Positions 49,800-59,468 of a stretch of 64,000 nucleotides of DNA are shown here, piece by piece. The stretch is from Desulfobulbaceae bacterium (lineage in GTDB: Bacteria > Desulfobacterota > Desulfobulbia > Desulfobulbales > Desulfobulbaceae): assembly GCA_011391865.1 (NCBI GenBank), contig JAABPV010000022.1, forward strand, positions 1 to 64,000. The letters run 5' to 3'. The notes under the pieces were generated by a model. The model was given only the letters and a program-made list of their open reading frames with translations, was not told where the DNA came from and ran no database searches. The position numbers and the translations under genes are program-made. Numbering within the stretch: the stretch's first letter is position 1; every line of letters starts with the position of its first letter.

Positions 49800-51335
49800 A
49801 TGCTTGCCACAACCCTGAGCGGCGCGGTCATGGGCGTGGACGGCCTGCTTGTCCGCGTTGAGGTGGACTTGGCCCTTGGCCTGCCGCTCTTCTCCACAGT
49901 CGGGCTGGCAGAAGGCGCGGTGCGCGAGGCCAAAGACCGGGTGCGGGCGGCGGTCAAGAACAGCGGCTACGAGTTCCCGCCTCGCCGGATCACGGTCAAC
50001 CTCGCCCCGGCGGCGGTGAAAAAGGAAGGCTCCGGCTACGATCTGCCCATCGCCCTCGGCATCCTTGCGGCCTCTGGCGCGCTGCCCTGCCCGGATTTGG
50101 CTGAAACCGCGATAGTCGGCGAGCTGTCCTTGGACGGCGGAGTGCGCCCGGTGCGCGGCGTTTTGCCGATGGTGCTGGAGGCGAAAGCGAACGGCATCCG
50201 CCGCTTTCTCGTGCCAGCAGAGAATGCGCAGGAAGCGGCGGTGGTGCAGGGCATCGAGATCATTGCCGTGGAAAGCCTGCGGCAGGCGGCGCAGTATTTG
50301 CTCAACGAGCTGGACATCCGCCCTTCCTTCACCGACATTGAGGCCCTGTTCAGCCGCCGCAGCGAGTATCCGCTCGATTTCGCCGAAGTGCGCGGCCAAG
50401 AGCACGTCAAGCGGGCCTTCGAGGTGGCGGCGGCAGGCGGCCACAACCTCCTGCTCTGCGGGGTGCCGGGCACGGGCAAGACCATGATGGCCCGACGGCT
50501 GCCGACCATCCTGCCTGACCTCTGTCTGAGCGAGGCACTGGAAACAACCAAGATTTACTCGACCAGCGGCCTGCTTTCCGAGGCCCAGCCGCTGATGGTC
50601 ACGCGGCCTTTCCGCTCGCCGCATCACACCATCTCGGACGCTGGGCTGATTGGCGGCGGTCAGATTCCTCGGCCCGGCGAGGTCTCGCTGGCCCACAACG
50701 GCGTGCTTTTTCTCGACGAGCTGCCGGAGTTCCGCAAGCACGTCTTGGAAGTCATGCGCCAGCCGTTAGAGGACGGGGTTGTGACGATTGCCCGCGCCGC
50801 AGCCAGCCTCCGCTTTCCGGCGGACTTCATGCTGGTGGCGGCGATGAACCCCTGCCCGTGCGGCTTTCTCGGCGACAAGGTGAAGCCGTGCCGCTGCGCC
50901 CCGATTCAGGTGCAGCGCTACCGCAGCCAGCTCTCCGGCCCGCTGCTCGACCGGATCGACATGCACATCGAGGTGCCGCCGGTGCCGGTGCGCGAGATCA
51001 GCTCGCGTTCGGCAGGCGAATCGTCGCAGAGCATCCGCGAGCGGGTCAACCGGGCACGGCGGCTCCAGCAGGCCCGCTTCGCCAAGACCAGCGGCGTGAC
51101 CTGCAACGCCCGCATGTCGCCCCGCCAGATCGAGAGCCTCTGCCCGCTGGACGAAGCGGGCCGCAAGCTCCTCGGCAGCGCGATTGACCGCCTCGGCCTC
51201 TCCGCCCGCGCCTACCACCGCATCATCAAAATCGCCCGCACCATCGCTGATCTGGCCGAATCCGAGCAGATCAGCCCCGCCCATCTCGCCGAAGCGGTGC
51301 AGTACCGACGGCAGCAGCAGGAAGCAGGCGGCTGA
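49800..51335 (+). CDS. comM: YifB/ComM family Mg-chelatase-like AAA ATPase
   Basis: 511 residues. N-terminal domain (MLATTLSGAVMGVDGLLVRV, GLPLFSTVGLAEGAVREAKD) and an AAA+ core: NLLLCGVPGTGKTMMARRLP (Walker A), GVLFLDELPEFRKHVLEVMR (Walker B), FMLVAAMNPCPCGFLG and LLDRIDMHIEVPPVP. In Haemophilus and Vibrio ComM is a DNA branch-migration helicase that aids transformation. It starts directly after the hypothetical gene stop. Confidence 0.95.
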   Translation: MLATTLSGAVMGVDGLLVRVEVDLALGLPLFSTVGLAEGAVREAKDRVRAAVKNSGYEFPPRRITVNLAPAAVKKEGSGYDLPIALGILAASGALPCPDLAETAIVGELSLDGGVRPVRGVLPMVLEAKANGIRRFLVPAENAQEAAVVQGIEIIAVESLRQAAQYLLNELDIRPSFTDIEALFSRRSEYPLDFAEVRGQEHVKRAFEVAAAGGHNLLLCGVPGTGKTMMARRLPTILPDLCLSEALETTKIYSTSGLLSEAQPLMVTRPFRSPHHTISDAGLIGGGQIPRPGEVSLAHNGVLFLDELPEFRKHVLEVMRQPLEDGVVTIARAAASLRFPADFMLVAAMNPCPCGFLGDKVKPCRCAPIQVQRYRSQLSGPLLDRIDMHIEVPPVPVREISSRSAGESSQSIRERVNRARRLQQARFAKTSGVTCNARMSPRQIESLCPLDEAGRKLLGSAIDRLGLSARAYHRIIKIARTIADLAESEQISPAHLAEAVQYRRQQQEAGG

Positions 51336-51386
51336 TCAAATTTTTGCGCACCGCCGCATTCTCGAAGTGCTGATGCGCTCATGCGG

Positions 51387-51665
51387 TCAATTTGACAGGA
51401 TATTCCGCCTCTTCGCCGTGCTGACCGGAGCCAGCTCCCCGCAAATCGCCGCCAGCAGCCGCCACAACTCGGCGTGTCTGCCTTTTGGCACAATGAGCCG
51501 GACAAGCCCCTGCTGGCCATTCACAGTGGAGAGCACGGCAAGGCCGTCGTAGCCTTCAAGCAGGAAGCGGAACAGGCTGATGCGGTCGGTTCTGATGCGG
51601 AGGAAAAAGGTGTGCATGATTGGAATGTCAAAAAAATTGAGACCGGAAGAGGGCTGGCGGCGCAC
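51387..51665 (-). CDS. DUF4911 domain-containing protein
   Basis: 92 residues: MHTFFLRIRTDRISLFRFLL, EGYDGLAVLSTVNGQQG and LVRLIVPKGRHAELWRLLAA, the DUF4911 pattern. The GTG at 51665 is preceded by GGAGGAG; an in-frame ATG at 51617 is an alternative. It lies 30 bp after purB on the same strand. Function unknown. Confidence 0.8.
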   Translation of the reverse strand: MRRQPSSGLNFFDIPIMHTFFLRIRTDRISLFRFLLEGYDGLAVLSTVNGQQGLVRLIVPKGRHAELWRLLAAICGELAPVSTAKRRNILSN

Positions 51666-51694
51666 GTCTCCTCCGGCGCAGGAACCAGAACGGA

Positions 51695-53137
51695 TCAGAC
51701 CTTCAGCGAGGCATCAATTCCGCCGAGCAAATCCTGATGCCGCGCCAGCACCGGCTCGACCACTTCAGCCAGAAATTCCTCAGTCTGCTGCGCGGCTCGG
51801 CCAGTGAATTCCTGATAATTGCCGATCAGCTTTTCCAGCTCGCTCAACGAGAAGGGAACGCGCTCATCCTCTGACAAACGCACCAACAGGTCGTTGTCCA
51901 AACCTTCCTCCTTCACTGCCAGCCCGGCGGCGACAGAATGCTCGCGGATGACTTCGTGCATCTCCTGACGGCTTTGTCCCCGTTCGACGCAGGCCATGAG
52001 GATCTTCTCAGTAGCCATGAAAGGCAGCTCGGCCCGCAGATGCTTTTCAATCTGCTTAGGATAGACCACCATGCCATTAGTGATATTGACGTAAAGCCGC
52101 AGGATTGCGTCGGTGAGCAGGAATGCTTGGGCCATGTCCATGCGGCGGATGGCTGAATCGTCCAGCGTCCGCTCAAACCACTGATTCGCGGCGGTGGCGG
52201 CGAAATCCGCAGGCAGGCCCATCAGCTTGCGGGCCAAACCGGTCATGCGCTCGGAACGCATCGGATTGCGCTTGTAGGCCATTGCCGAGCTGCCGACCTG
52301 CTTCTGCTCAAACGGCTCCTCCTGCACTTTCAGGTTGGAGAGCAGGCGCAGATCAACCGCAAATTTGTGCGCGGACGCGCCGATGCCGGACAGCGTTTCG
52401 GCGGTCTTCATGTCCAGCTTGCGCGGATAGGTCTGACCAGTGACCGGGAAAATCTGATCAAAGCCGAGCTTTTCCGCCACAAGCCGGTCGAGTTCGCGCA
52501 CCTTGGCGTGGTCGCCGTGGAACAGCTCGATGAAGGTGGCTTGCGTGCCGACCGTGCCTTTTGCGCCCCGCGCCTTGAGCTGCCGCTCCAGAGCCTCAAT
52601 GTATTCCAAGTCCATGAGCAAATCTTGGATATACAGCGTGTTGCGTTTACCGACCGTGGTTGGCTGGGCGGGCTGGTAATGGGTGAAGCCCAGCGTGGCC
52701 ATGTCCTTGTAGCTGCGGCAGAAATCGGCCAGATTGGCGATGACGTTGACCAAAGCCTTCTTGATCAGCCGCAAGGCTTTTTTCTGGATGATCAGATCGG
52801 TGTTGCAGACAACAAACTGCGAGGTCGCGCCGAGATGAATGATGGCCTCGGCTTTCGGGCACTGCTGGCCGTAGACATGAACATGCGCCATGACATCGTG
52901 GCGGATCTCCTTTTCTTTTTTTGCCGCTGCCGCGAAATCAACGTCTTCGACATGGCTTTTCAGCTCATCCACCATTTCTTGGCTGACCAACTCCAAGCCC
53001 AGCTCGTGCTGCGCCTCGGCCAAGGCCACCCAACATTTGCGCCAAGTGGTGAACTTGAAGCGTTCAGAAAAAAGCTCCTGCATTTCCCGGCTGGTGTAGC
53101 GGCTGACCAGAGGTTCTTGATAAATATCGTGATTCAT
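51695..53137 (-). CDS. purB: adenylosuccinate lyase
   Basis: 480 residues, of the longer Bacteroidetes/eukaryote type. Motifs: HVHVYGQQCPKAEAIIHLGA (catalytic His region), TSQFVVCNTDLIIQKKALRL, LGFTHYQPAQPTTVGKRNTL and the flexible signature loop KQVGSSAMAYKRNPMRSERM. It makes AMP and AICAR in purine synthesis. Downstream lies DUF4911. It faces away from livH. Confidence 0.96.
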   Translation of the reverse strand: MNHDIYQEPLVSRYTSREMQELFSERFKFTTWRKCWVALAEAQHELGLELVSQEMVDELKSHVEDVDFAAAAKKEKEIRHDVMAHVHVYGQQCPKAEAIIHLGATSQFVVCNTDLIIQKKALRLIKKALVNVIANLADFCRSYKDMATLGFTHYQPAQPTTVGKRNTLYIQDLLMDLEYIEALERQLKARGAKGTVGTQATFIELFHGDHAKVRELDRLVAEKLGFDQIFPVTGQTYPRKLDMKTAETLSGIGASAHKFAVDLRLLSNLKVQEEPFEQKQVGSSAMAYKRNPMRSERMTGLARKLMGLPADFAATAANQWFERTLDDSAIRRMDMAQAFLLTDAILRLYVNITNGMVVYPKQIEKHLRAELPFMATEKILMACVERGQSRQEMHEVIREHSVAAGLAVKEEGLDNDLLVRLSEDERVPFSLSELEKLIGNYQEFTGRAAQQTEEFLAEVVEPVLARHQDLLGGIDASLKV

Positions 53138-53244
53138 GGCAATGCCTTGCGGATGAAGGTTGATGTGCGGAGAAGAATGGCGGTATTTAAGCGCAATCCG
53201 CAGGAAAAGTCTACAGGGAAGGACGGACGCGGGACTGTTTCAAA

Positions 53245-53273
53245 TTGACCCTGCGGCCAGATCAGCATATAAT
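53245..53273 (+). promoter_or_regulatory. sigma-70 promoter for livH-like gene
   Basis: TTGACC (53245-53250) and TATAAT (53268-53273) with a 17-bp spacer, about 70 bp before the GTG start. The rest of the gap (53138-53244) shows no gene. Confidence 0.75.
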
Positions 53274-53345
53274 CTGCATCATTATGCCGCTCGGCAAAAG
53301 ACGAGCGGATTCCGCCGCAACCGACAGTGACGCAGGAGCGCAGCT

Positions 53346-54257
53346 GTGGAGTATTTTCAGAACCTGATCAATGCCCTTCAGTGGGGCAGCTTTTATGCCG
53401 TAATATCCATTGGTTACTCGATGGTCTATGGTGTGCTGATGCTCTTCAACTTCGCGCACGGCGACATCTTCATGACCGGCACCTACATCGGCTGCGGCGT
53501 GGCCGCGCTGCTGCTGGCACTGCTTGGGCCGTTTCTGCCGGGCTGGGCGGTGTTCCTGCTTACGGTGGCGATCACCATGTTTCTCGCCGCATGGCTGGGA
53601 GTGCTGGTAGAGGTGGTCGGCTACCGGCCTCTGCGCCACGCGCCGCGAGCCTCCGCCGCCATCACCGGCCTGATGATCGGCATCATTTTGGAGACCGGCA
53701 ACCTGATCCTGCTCGGCACCAAGCGTCTGAGTTTTCCAACCCTGATTGAGCAGCAGACTTGGCAGCTCGGCGGAGTTCATTTCACCAACGTCAAGGTGCT
53801 GATCATCGCAGTGTCTCTGATTTTGATGCTCAGTCTGCACACCTTCATCCACAAGAGCAAATGGGGCATGGCGATGCGGGCCATGTCCTATGAATTTCAC
53901 GCGGTGCCGCTGATGGGCATTTCGGTCAATATGCTGGCCCCGCTGACCTTCGCTATCGGCGCGGGGCTGGCTTCGGTGGCGGGCATCCTCTATGGCCAAG
54001 CCTATCCGGTGCTTGATCCGCACATGGGCGTGCTGCTTGGCTGGAAAGCCTTTGTCGCTGCCATACTCGGCGGACGCGGCTCAATCATGGGCGCAGCCTT
54101 GGCTGGATATCTGCTCGGCGCGATAGAAATTTTTACGGCGATGGTCTTTCCGTCCTCGTTCCGCGACCTGATCGCCTATTCGATCATTTTGGTGATCCTG
54201 ACCTTCCGCCCGCGCGGCTTTTTCGGCATGGCCCACAGCACGCAGCTCCGGCTGTGA
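53346..54257 (+). CDS. LivH-type branched-chain amino acid ABC permease
   Basis: 303 residues with about eight membrane segments. It begins MEYFQNLINALQWGSFYAVI then GYSMVYGVLMLFNFAHGDIF, the LivH hallmark. The EAA-like loop is LGWKAFVAAILGGRGSIMGA. The GTG at 53346 follows AGGAG. LivM, LivG and LivF are absent, and the related LivK is near 3 kb. It may work with distant partners. Confidence 0.9.
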   Translation: MEYFQNLINALQWGSFYAVISIGYSMVYGVLMLFNFAHGDIFMTGTYIGCGVAALLLALLGPFLPGWAVFLLTVAITMFLAAWLGVLVEVVGYRPLRHAPRASAAITGLMIGIILETGNLILLGTKRLSFPTLIEQQTWQLGGVHFTNVKVLIIAVSLILMLSLHTFIHKSKWGMAMRAMSYEFHAVPLMGISVNMLAPLTFAIGAGLASVAGILYGQAYPVLDPHMGVLLGWKAFVAAILGGRGSIMGAALAGYLLGAIEIFTAMVFPSSFRDLIAYSIILVILTFRPRGFFGMAHSTQLRL

Positions 54258-54329
54258 GCGGCATACTTCAGCATTCGCAGCGGCCTGCGCCGCTTTTCCT
54301 ATTCAGAATTTGACACGTGGAGCATTCCC

Positions 54330-55619
54330 ATGAGCGACCTGAAAAAAATGTACACCACCATCCTCGGCGACTCCTTCCCTATGGAGATGACCATTTCCTT
54401 TGGCGGGCAGACCTTGGTCTACCGCAAGCGGACGTGGGCCATTCCGCAGGAGGACGGCACGGTGGACGAGCGCGGCCTGCGCTACGGCGAGAACCCGGAT
54501 CAGGAGGCGGCCTTGTATGAATTGGTCAACGGCAACCTTGTGCTCGGCAACTGCACGTACATCGAGCCGGGCAAGGGGCTGGTCAGCGGAATTCGGGTGG
54601 AGGACATGCTGCAAGTGGGCAAGCATCCTGGGAAAATCAACCTGACCGATGTGGACAACGGCCTGAACATCATCAAATATCTGATGGACAAGCCTGCGGC
54701 GGCGATCCTCAAGCACAATAACCCCTGCGGCGCGGCTATTGGCGTGACCTTGGCCGATGCCTACAACCGCGCCAATCGGGCTGACCGCATCGCCGCCTTT
54801 GGCGGAGCAGTGGTCACAAGCCGGGCGATTGACAAAGAAACTGCCGAGCTGATGAGCCAGAATTATCTGGAAGTGGTCTGCGCCCCGGACTTTGAAGAAG
54901 GCACGCTGGGCATCTTAGCCAAGGCCAAGAATCTGCGCATCATCCGCATTGATGGCATCAAGCGGTTAGCGGAATTTGAAAAGTATCGCTTTGTTGACTT
55001 CAAGTCGCTGATTGACGGCGGCATTATCGTCCAGCAGTCGGCGGTGAATGCTATCCGTTCTGCCGCTGATTTGAAACCGGCAGTGGCGACGTGGAAGGGC
55101 AAAGAGTATCGCTGCGAGCGGCAGCCGGATCAGCGTGAAATCGACGACATGATTTTCGGCTGGGCCGTGGAGCACGGGGTCACATCCAATTCAGTGATTT
55201 ACGTCAAGGACGGCTGCACTGTGGGCATCGGCACTGGCGAGCAGGATCGGGTCGGCGTGGCGGAAATTGCTGTCCAAAAAGCCTATATCAAATATGCAGA
55301 CATCTGCTGCTTTGACAAATTCGGCATTCCCTACGCGGATTTGGTTCTTGAAGTCGAGCAGGGCAAGCGGAATGCGGCGGAGAAAGCGGAGATTGACGCG
55401 AAGGTGAAGGCGGACCGGGCAGGGCTGCCCGGTTCCGTGATGATCTCAGATGCCTTTTTCCCCTTCCGCGATGCGGCGGATGTCGGCATCCGCGAGGGAA
55501 TCACCGCCATTTTGCAGGCAGGCGGCTCTATGCGGGATTACGCCTCCATTGAAGCCTGCAACGAAGCCCGCCCGCAGGCGGCGATGATGTTCACCGGCTG
55601 CCGGGCGTTCAAGCATTGA
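54330..55619 (+). CDS. purH: AICAR transformylase (PurH without the cyclohydrolase domain)
   Basis: 429 residues. Only the AICARFT half of PurH is present: GLRYGENPDQEAALYE, AAAILKHNNPCGAAIGVTLA (K-H-N-N-P-C-G motif), FGGAVVTSRAIDKETAEL and SDAFFPFRDAADVGIREGI. It adds the formyl group to AICAR to give FAICAR. The N-terminal IMP-cyclohydrolase domain is missing, so another enzyme must close the ring. It follows livH by 72 bp and ends at a bidirectional terminator (55624-55674). Confidence 0.92.
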   Translation: MSDLKKMYTTILGDSFPMEMTISFGGQTLVYRKRTWAIPQEDGTVDERGLRYGENPDQEAALYELVNGNLVLGNCTYIEPGKGLVSGIRVEDMLQVGKHPGKINLTDVDNGLNIIKYLMDKPAAAILKHNNPCGAAIGVTLADAYNRANRADRIAAFGGAVVTSRAIDKETAELMSQNYLEVVCAPDFEEGTLGILAKAKNLRIIRIDGIKRLAEFEKYRFVDFKSLIDGGIIVQQSAVNAIRSAADLKPAVATWKGKEYRCERQPDQREIDDMIFGWAVEHGVTSNSVIYVKDGCTVGIGTGEQDRVGVAEIAVQKAYIKYADICCFDKFGIPYADLVLEVEQGKRNAAEKAEIDAKVKADRAGLPGSVMISDAFFPFRDAADVGIREGITAILQAGGSMRDYASIEACNEARPQAAMMFTGCRAFKH

Positions 55620-55623
55620 ATAT

Positions 55624-55674
55624 AAAAAAGAACACCTGTTCGTCAGCAGTAAAAAGATGAACAGGTGTTCTTTT
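55624..55674. terminator. bidirectional terminator
   Basis: GAACACCTGTTC (55630-55641) and GAACAGGTGTTC (55659-55670) pair over 12 bp, and four A/T pairs extend the stem. Poly-A before and poly-T after serve both strands, between the converging purH and secreted-protein genes. Confidence 0.9.
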
Positions 55675-55699
55675 CGCAATCTATTGAAACGGATGAATA

Positions 55700-56194
55700 T
55701 CACGGTCCTTCCAACACATTCAGCAGCTTAATGAAACCTCTGTGATAATAAGATGCTGTGTGCCTTCCGCTGACAGTCGTTGCCGGAGTTGTGGCATATC
55801 CAGGCGTTGAATAAAGCACAAATTCCACAGGCTTGTCATCAGCAAGCGCAGTAAGGGCCGCCGCATAGATTCCATCTTTATCTGGTGTAACTGGAATCAA
55901 AAATGTCCTTGGATCTATTCCCATTGCAGGGGTACCTAACAAAGCGTTGGGAGCGTCCTTAGTTGGTGCTACATCGCACTGAAGGGTAACTGTACGGTAT
56001 GTCGAGACTGTAAGTGCAGGAATAGTACTGCTAAAAGCAGGATATGTGTATCCAGAACCCACTGCAACAACCTTGCCCTTTGCGCAATATGCGTCACCTG
56101 TGTTTGCAACGGAAGCGAACGCCCCTGTTGCGGCCAAGGCCAAGAAAGACAGCCCGGCGACGGCCCCTGTCAAAAGTTTGCTTTTCGTTTTCAT
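55700..56194 (-). CDS. secreted protein of unknown function
   Basis: 164 residues. Signal peptide MKTKSKLLTGAVAGLSFLAL then AATGAFA. The mature part (SVANTGDAYCAKGKVVAVGS) has two cysteines (YCAKG and LQCDV), and beta-like segments, ending HRGFIKLLNVLEGP. No domain is recognised. The ATG at 56194 follows GGAGGA; the open frame before it is not signal-like. A strong minus-strand promoter lies at 56323-56352. Confidence 0.7.
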   Translation of the reverse strand: MKTKSKLLTGAVAGLSFLALAATGAFASVANTGDAYCAKGKVVAVGSGYTYPAFSSTIPALTVSTYRTVTLQCDVAPTKDAPNALLGTPAMGIDPRTFLIPVTPDKDGIYAAALTALADDKPVEFVLYSTPGYATTPATTVSGRHTASYYHRGFIKLLNVLEGP

Positions 56195-56322
56195 CTCGCT
56201 ATCCTCCAAAAATTTGAATTCTTCCGCCCCGCCGATGTCAGGCATCCTGCTGTTTTCAGGCGTTTCTTTTCATGCTGTTCATGCATGAGCCGTGCATCGT
56301 ACCAAGCTGACTCCTTTATTTA

Positions 56323-56352
56323 TTTATACTCCCGATCAAAGCAGCTTGTCAA
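56323..56352 (-). promoter_or_regulatory. sigma-70 promoter for the secreted-protein gene
   Basis: On the minus strand TTGACA (56352-56347) and TATAAA (56328-56323) are 18 bp apart. A second TTGACA-like box lies about 16 bp further upstream. The leader to the ATG at 56194 is about 120 nt. Confidence 0.7.
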
Positions 56353-56449
56353 GGAATCTTGTCAAAAAAATTGCACAGTTTTAGGGCTATCCAAAAAAAA
56401 GAGGGGAGAGTTTTCGTTATATCTCTGCGCAAAGGGCATCATTGCTTCT

Positions 56450-58312
56450 CTAAACCTGAACCCGCACAAGTCCCCGCACCGAATTCGCCACATGCAGCTC
56501 TTCCGCTGCGAGAACATCATCTCTCGTCAATATTCGCTCAACAGTCTGCCCCCGCTCCAGCAGCATCCGCCGAAACGTTCCGGCCAGCAATCCGCAGCTG
56601 ACCGGCGGGGTGAACAGCGGACCGTCTTTCTCCAGCCGGACAAAAAGATTGCTGATGCTCCCTTCCGTCACCTGCCCGGCGGTGTTGACAAAAAGCACTT
56701 CATAAAAGCCCTGCGCGACGGCTCTGCCGCGCTCCCGGTCGTACAGCTCCCGCCGGGTGGTTTTATGAAAGCGGTGCGGATCAGCTGAATCAACCCGTTC
56801 CTGCGAAAAAATCACCTTCGGCAGTTCCGCTGACGGAAGCTCGTCCGGCAGGAGGACGGCGGCGGTCAGCTCAAGCCTGCCGTCCCGGCAAAGCAGCAGC
56901 CGCACCCGCAGCCGCTCATGCCGCTGCTGAACTGCCGCAGTCAGCTGGTTCCGCACATCTTCAATATCGCAAAAAAAATGAAAATAGCGGGCTGAGTCGG
57001 CCAGCCGCTCCAAATGATACTCAAGAAGAAAAAAGCCGCTTCCCGGCTGCCAGAGCAGCGTTTCAATGAGCTGAAAATCCGGCTCGTTTTTGGTCAGGAA
57101 ATTGCCTTTGAGCAGACATTCCGCCCACTCCTCTTCCGGCTTGGAATCGGCAACAATCCCGGAGCCGATGCCCATTCTGCCTCGGCCCTGCGCCAGCTCG
57201 ACGGTGCGGATGGGCACGTTGAAGCAGCTTTCTTGTTGGTTGGTGAAGCCAACAGCACCGCAATAGACACCGCGCCGCTGCCGCTCCAGCTCGTTGATGA
57301 TCTCCATCGTCCTGATTTTCGGTGCGCCGGTGACAGAGCCGCAGGGGAACAGGGCTTCAATCATCTGCCGGAAGGAGGGCGCGGCACCTGCTGGAATGCC
57401 GTCAATGGTGGAGGTCATTTGCAGCAGGGATTCATACGTTTCCGCCTCAAAAAGGGTGCGAGGCGCGACTTTGCCACCGCCGGATTCATGCAGCAGGCGG
57501 CCCAAGTCGTTGCGGAGCAAATCAACGATCATCACGTTTTCGCTCCGATTTTTCGGATCGGATTGCAACCGCCGCCGCCGCTCCTCATCCTCGGCATTGG
57601 TTCGGCCACGACGTAGAGTGCCTTTCATGGGCCGCACCCGCACTTTTTCCGTATCGGCGCGGAAGAACAGCTCTGGCGAAAAGCTGAGGATGTCCTGCCC
57701 TTTATGCCGGATCCACGCGCTGTAGCAGACCGACTGATTGCGGCGCAGGCTGCGGTAGAAAGCGGCAGTTGAACCATGAAAGGCAAAATCGAAATGAAGC
57801 GTGAAATTGACCTGATACGTGTCTCCAGCACTGATGCAGTCCTTAATTTTTTCAACCGCCAGCAGGTATTCTTCCCGGCAGATGCTCGTTTGCAGATCAG
57901 AGCAGGAGAAAAAGTCTTCAGCGGCATCCGCCGCGCCCGGTGCTGCGCCGCTCCAGAGGCCGGTTTGATGGTCAAAAATCAGCGGTTCTTCTTGGTACAC
58001 GCCGAGCACGGCCAGCGGCCTGCTGCTGGCATCGCTGAGGAAGCGGCGCAGGCGCGGCTCCAGCAAATAGCCGAATTCGTAATCCAGCCAGCCGGCCAGA
58101 TAAAAACCTTGCTGCCGGAATTGGTCAGCTTGCTTGAGAAACGCCGATGCGTCATCGCCGGAACCGCAGATCAGATGACTGATTGGATTGAGAAAGAGGA
58201 AAGAGCGGCAGTTCTCAGCCGTCACTCTGGAGCTTTCCAGAAAAACAAAATCATTCTGCTTGGTCAGCCAAGACGTGAGGCGAAGAATGTCGGCATCGCT
58301 GAAGGGCTTCAA
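56450..58312 (-). CDS. pabB: aminodeoxychorismate synthase I / aminodeoxychorismate lyase fusion
   Basis: 620 residues. The PabB part (chorismate-binding): VRPMKGTLRRGRTNAEDEER, MIVDLLRNDLGRLLHESGGG and FPCGSVTGAPKIRTMEIINE. The C-terminal class IV aminotransferase part (PabC): FHKTTRRELYDRERGRAVAQ (PLP region), VLFVNTAGQVTEGSISNLFV. It makes p-aminobenzoate for folate, in one polypeptide. The start overlaps the stop of the MORN gene upstream by 4 bp (ATGA). The odd neighbours are three secreted MORN proteins. Confidence 0.93.
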   Translation of the reverse strand: MKPFSDADILRLTSWLTKQNDFVFLESSRVTAENCRSFLFLNPISHLICGSGDDASAFLKQADQFRQQGFYLAGWLDYEFGYLLEPRLRRFLSDASSRPLAVLGVYQEEPLIFDHQTGLWSGAAPGAADAAEDFFSCSDLQTSICREEYLLAVEKIKDCISAGDTYQVNFTLHFDFAFHGSTAAFYRSLRRNQSVCYSAWIRHKGQDILSFSPELFFRADTEKVRVRPMKGTLRRGRTNAEDEERRRRLQSDPKNRSENVMIVDLLRNDLGRLLHESGGGKVAPRTLFEAETYESLLQMTSTIDGIPAGAAPSFRQMIEALFPCGSVTGAPKIRTMEIINELERQRRGVYCGAVGFTNQQESCFNVPIRTVELAQGRGRMGIGSGIVADSKPEEEWAECLLKGNFLTKNEPDFQLIETLLWQPGSGFFLLEYHLERLADSARYFHFFCDIEDVRNQLTAAVQQRHERLRVRLLLCRDGRLELTAAVLLPDELPSAELPKVIFSQERVDSADPHRFHKTTRRELYDRERGRAVAQGFYEVLFVNTAGQVTEGSISNLFVRLEKDGPLFTPPVSCGLLAGTFRRMLLERGQTVERILTRDDVLAAEELHVANSVRGLVRVQV

Positions 58313-58785
58313 TGCGGCGCGTCAGGAATTTGCTTGCCGTGCTCCCATGTCTCTTCTTGGGACGAGCCGTCTTTGGCTGTGAACATGCCTTTGCCATGCT
58401 TCTTGCCGCCTGCCCAGCCGCCGGAATATGTTGTGCCGTCAGCGTAGGTCATGACACCGCTGCCGTCCGGCCTGTTATCCAGCATCTCGCCAAGATATTT
58501 GTTGCCTGTCTTGGTGATCACAGTACAATTGCGGCGGCACTGCCCTTCCTCCATAACGCCGTCTAACGTTAGAAAAACCTTGCCCTTGGCAAGCCAAATT
58601 AGCTGTCCCGGCCCGCTGGCCTTGCCGTCTTTGCATCCGCCGGACCATGACACCGCTTCGTCAGGAATCGGCATTGGATTTCTAATCTGACAGCCGGTTC
58701 TCTGATCGGCAATCCAAGGCTCCGCTGCTTGAACAGAAAATGTGCGGCAGCAGAGCAAGCAGCAGATAAATATTTTCCCTTTCAT
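58309..58785 (-). CDS. secreted MORN-repeat protein, copy 1
   Basis: 158 residues. Signal peptide (MKGKIFICCLLCCRTFSVQA), a conserved opening (WIADQRTGCQIRNPMPIPDE, WSGGCKDGKASGPGQLIWL) and three MORN-type units (GNKYLGEMLDNRPDGSGVMT, GTTYSGGWAGGKKHGKGMFT). Its start overlaps the upstream MORN gene stop by 4 bp, and its stop overlaps pabB. Periplasmic or surface-exposed; function unknown. Confidence 0.82.
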   Translation of the reverse strand: MKGKIFICCLLCCRTFSVQAAEPWIADQRTGCQIRNPMPIPDEAVSWSGGCKDGKASGPGQLIWLAKGKVFLTLDGVMEEGQCRRNCTVITKTGNKYLGEMLDNRPDGSGVMTYADGTTYSGGWAGGKKHGKGMFTAKDGSSQEETWEHGKQIPDAPH

Positions 58786-59462
58786 TTTTTTTGTCCGTTC
58801 TCCCATGTCTCTTCTTGCGCAGAGCCGTCTTTGGCCGTGTATTTGCCTTTGCCGTGCTTTCTTCCTTCTGACCATACGCCTTCGTATTTACTGCCATCCT
58901 CATGCATCATACTGCCTTGACCGTGCGGCAGATCATCTTTAAATTCTCCGGTGTATTTCTGCTTGCCGTCAGCGGAGACAAGTTCACCTTTGCCGTCCAT
59001 TCTGCCGTTTTTCCATTCACCGGAATAAACTTCTCCACTGGCGAATTGCAAGGTTCCTTGACCATGCCGCTCGCCATCTTTTATTTCTCCCTCATATTTT
59101 CCGCCGTCAGCACGGGTTATTTTTCCTTTGCCGTGCGGCAGGTTATCCTTCATCTCGCCGACATAGCTGTCTCCTCCCTTCGTTGTGACGGAGCAGTCCT
59201 GAACACAGCGGCCATCTTGCAGTACGCCGGTGATGGTGCTTTGTAGCTCGCTGTTTTTATACCAATCCAAGGAGCCTTTGCCGTCTGCCTTGCCGTCCTT
59301 GCATGTGCCTGACCATGTGATGGATTCATCCGAGGCAGGAACAGGATTCCAGACCTTGCAGCCGGTTTTCGCATCGGTAATCCAGTCGCCCTTGTTTTCC
59401 TCAGCATGGGCGGACGTTGAAGAAAGGAATAAAATAGAAATCAGAAACAATTTACGCATCAT
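58782..59462 (-). CDS. secreted MORN-repeat protein, copy 2
   Basis: 226 residues. Signal peptide MMRKLFLISILFLSSTSAHA and the same opening (WITDAKTGCKVWNPVPASDE). Six MORN units follow (SYVGEMKDNLPHGKGKITRA; EVYSGEWKNGRMDGKGEL; SKYEGVWSEGRKHGKGKYTA). The end (GSAQEETWENGQKK) matches copy 1's end. It lies 6 bp after copy 3 and overlaps copy 1. Confidence 0.85.
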   Translation of the reverse strand: MMRKLFLISILFLSSTSAHAEENKGDWITDAKTGCKVWNPVPASDESITWSGTCKDGKADGKGSLDWYKNSELQSTITGVLQDGRCVQDCSVTTKGGDSYVGEMKDNLPHGKGKITRADGGKYEGEIKDGERHGQGTLQFASGEVYSGEWKNGRMDGKGELVSADGKQKYTGEFKDDLPHGQGSMMHEDGSKYEGVWSEGRKHGKGKYTAKDGSAQEETWENGQKK

Positions 59463-59468
59463 CTCACC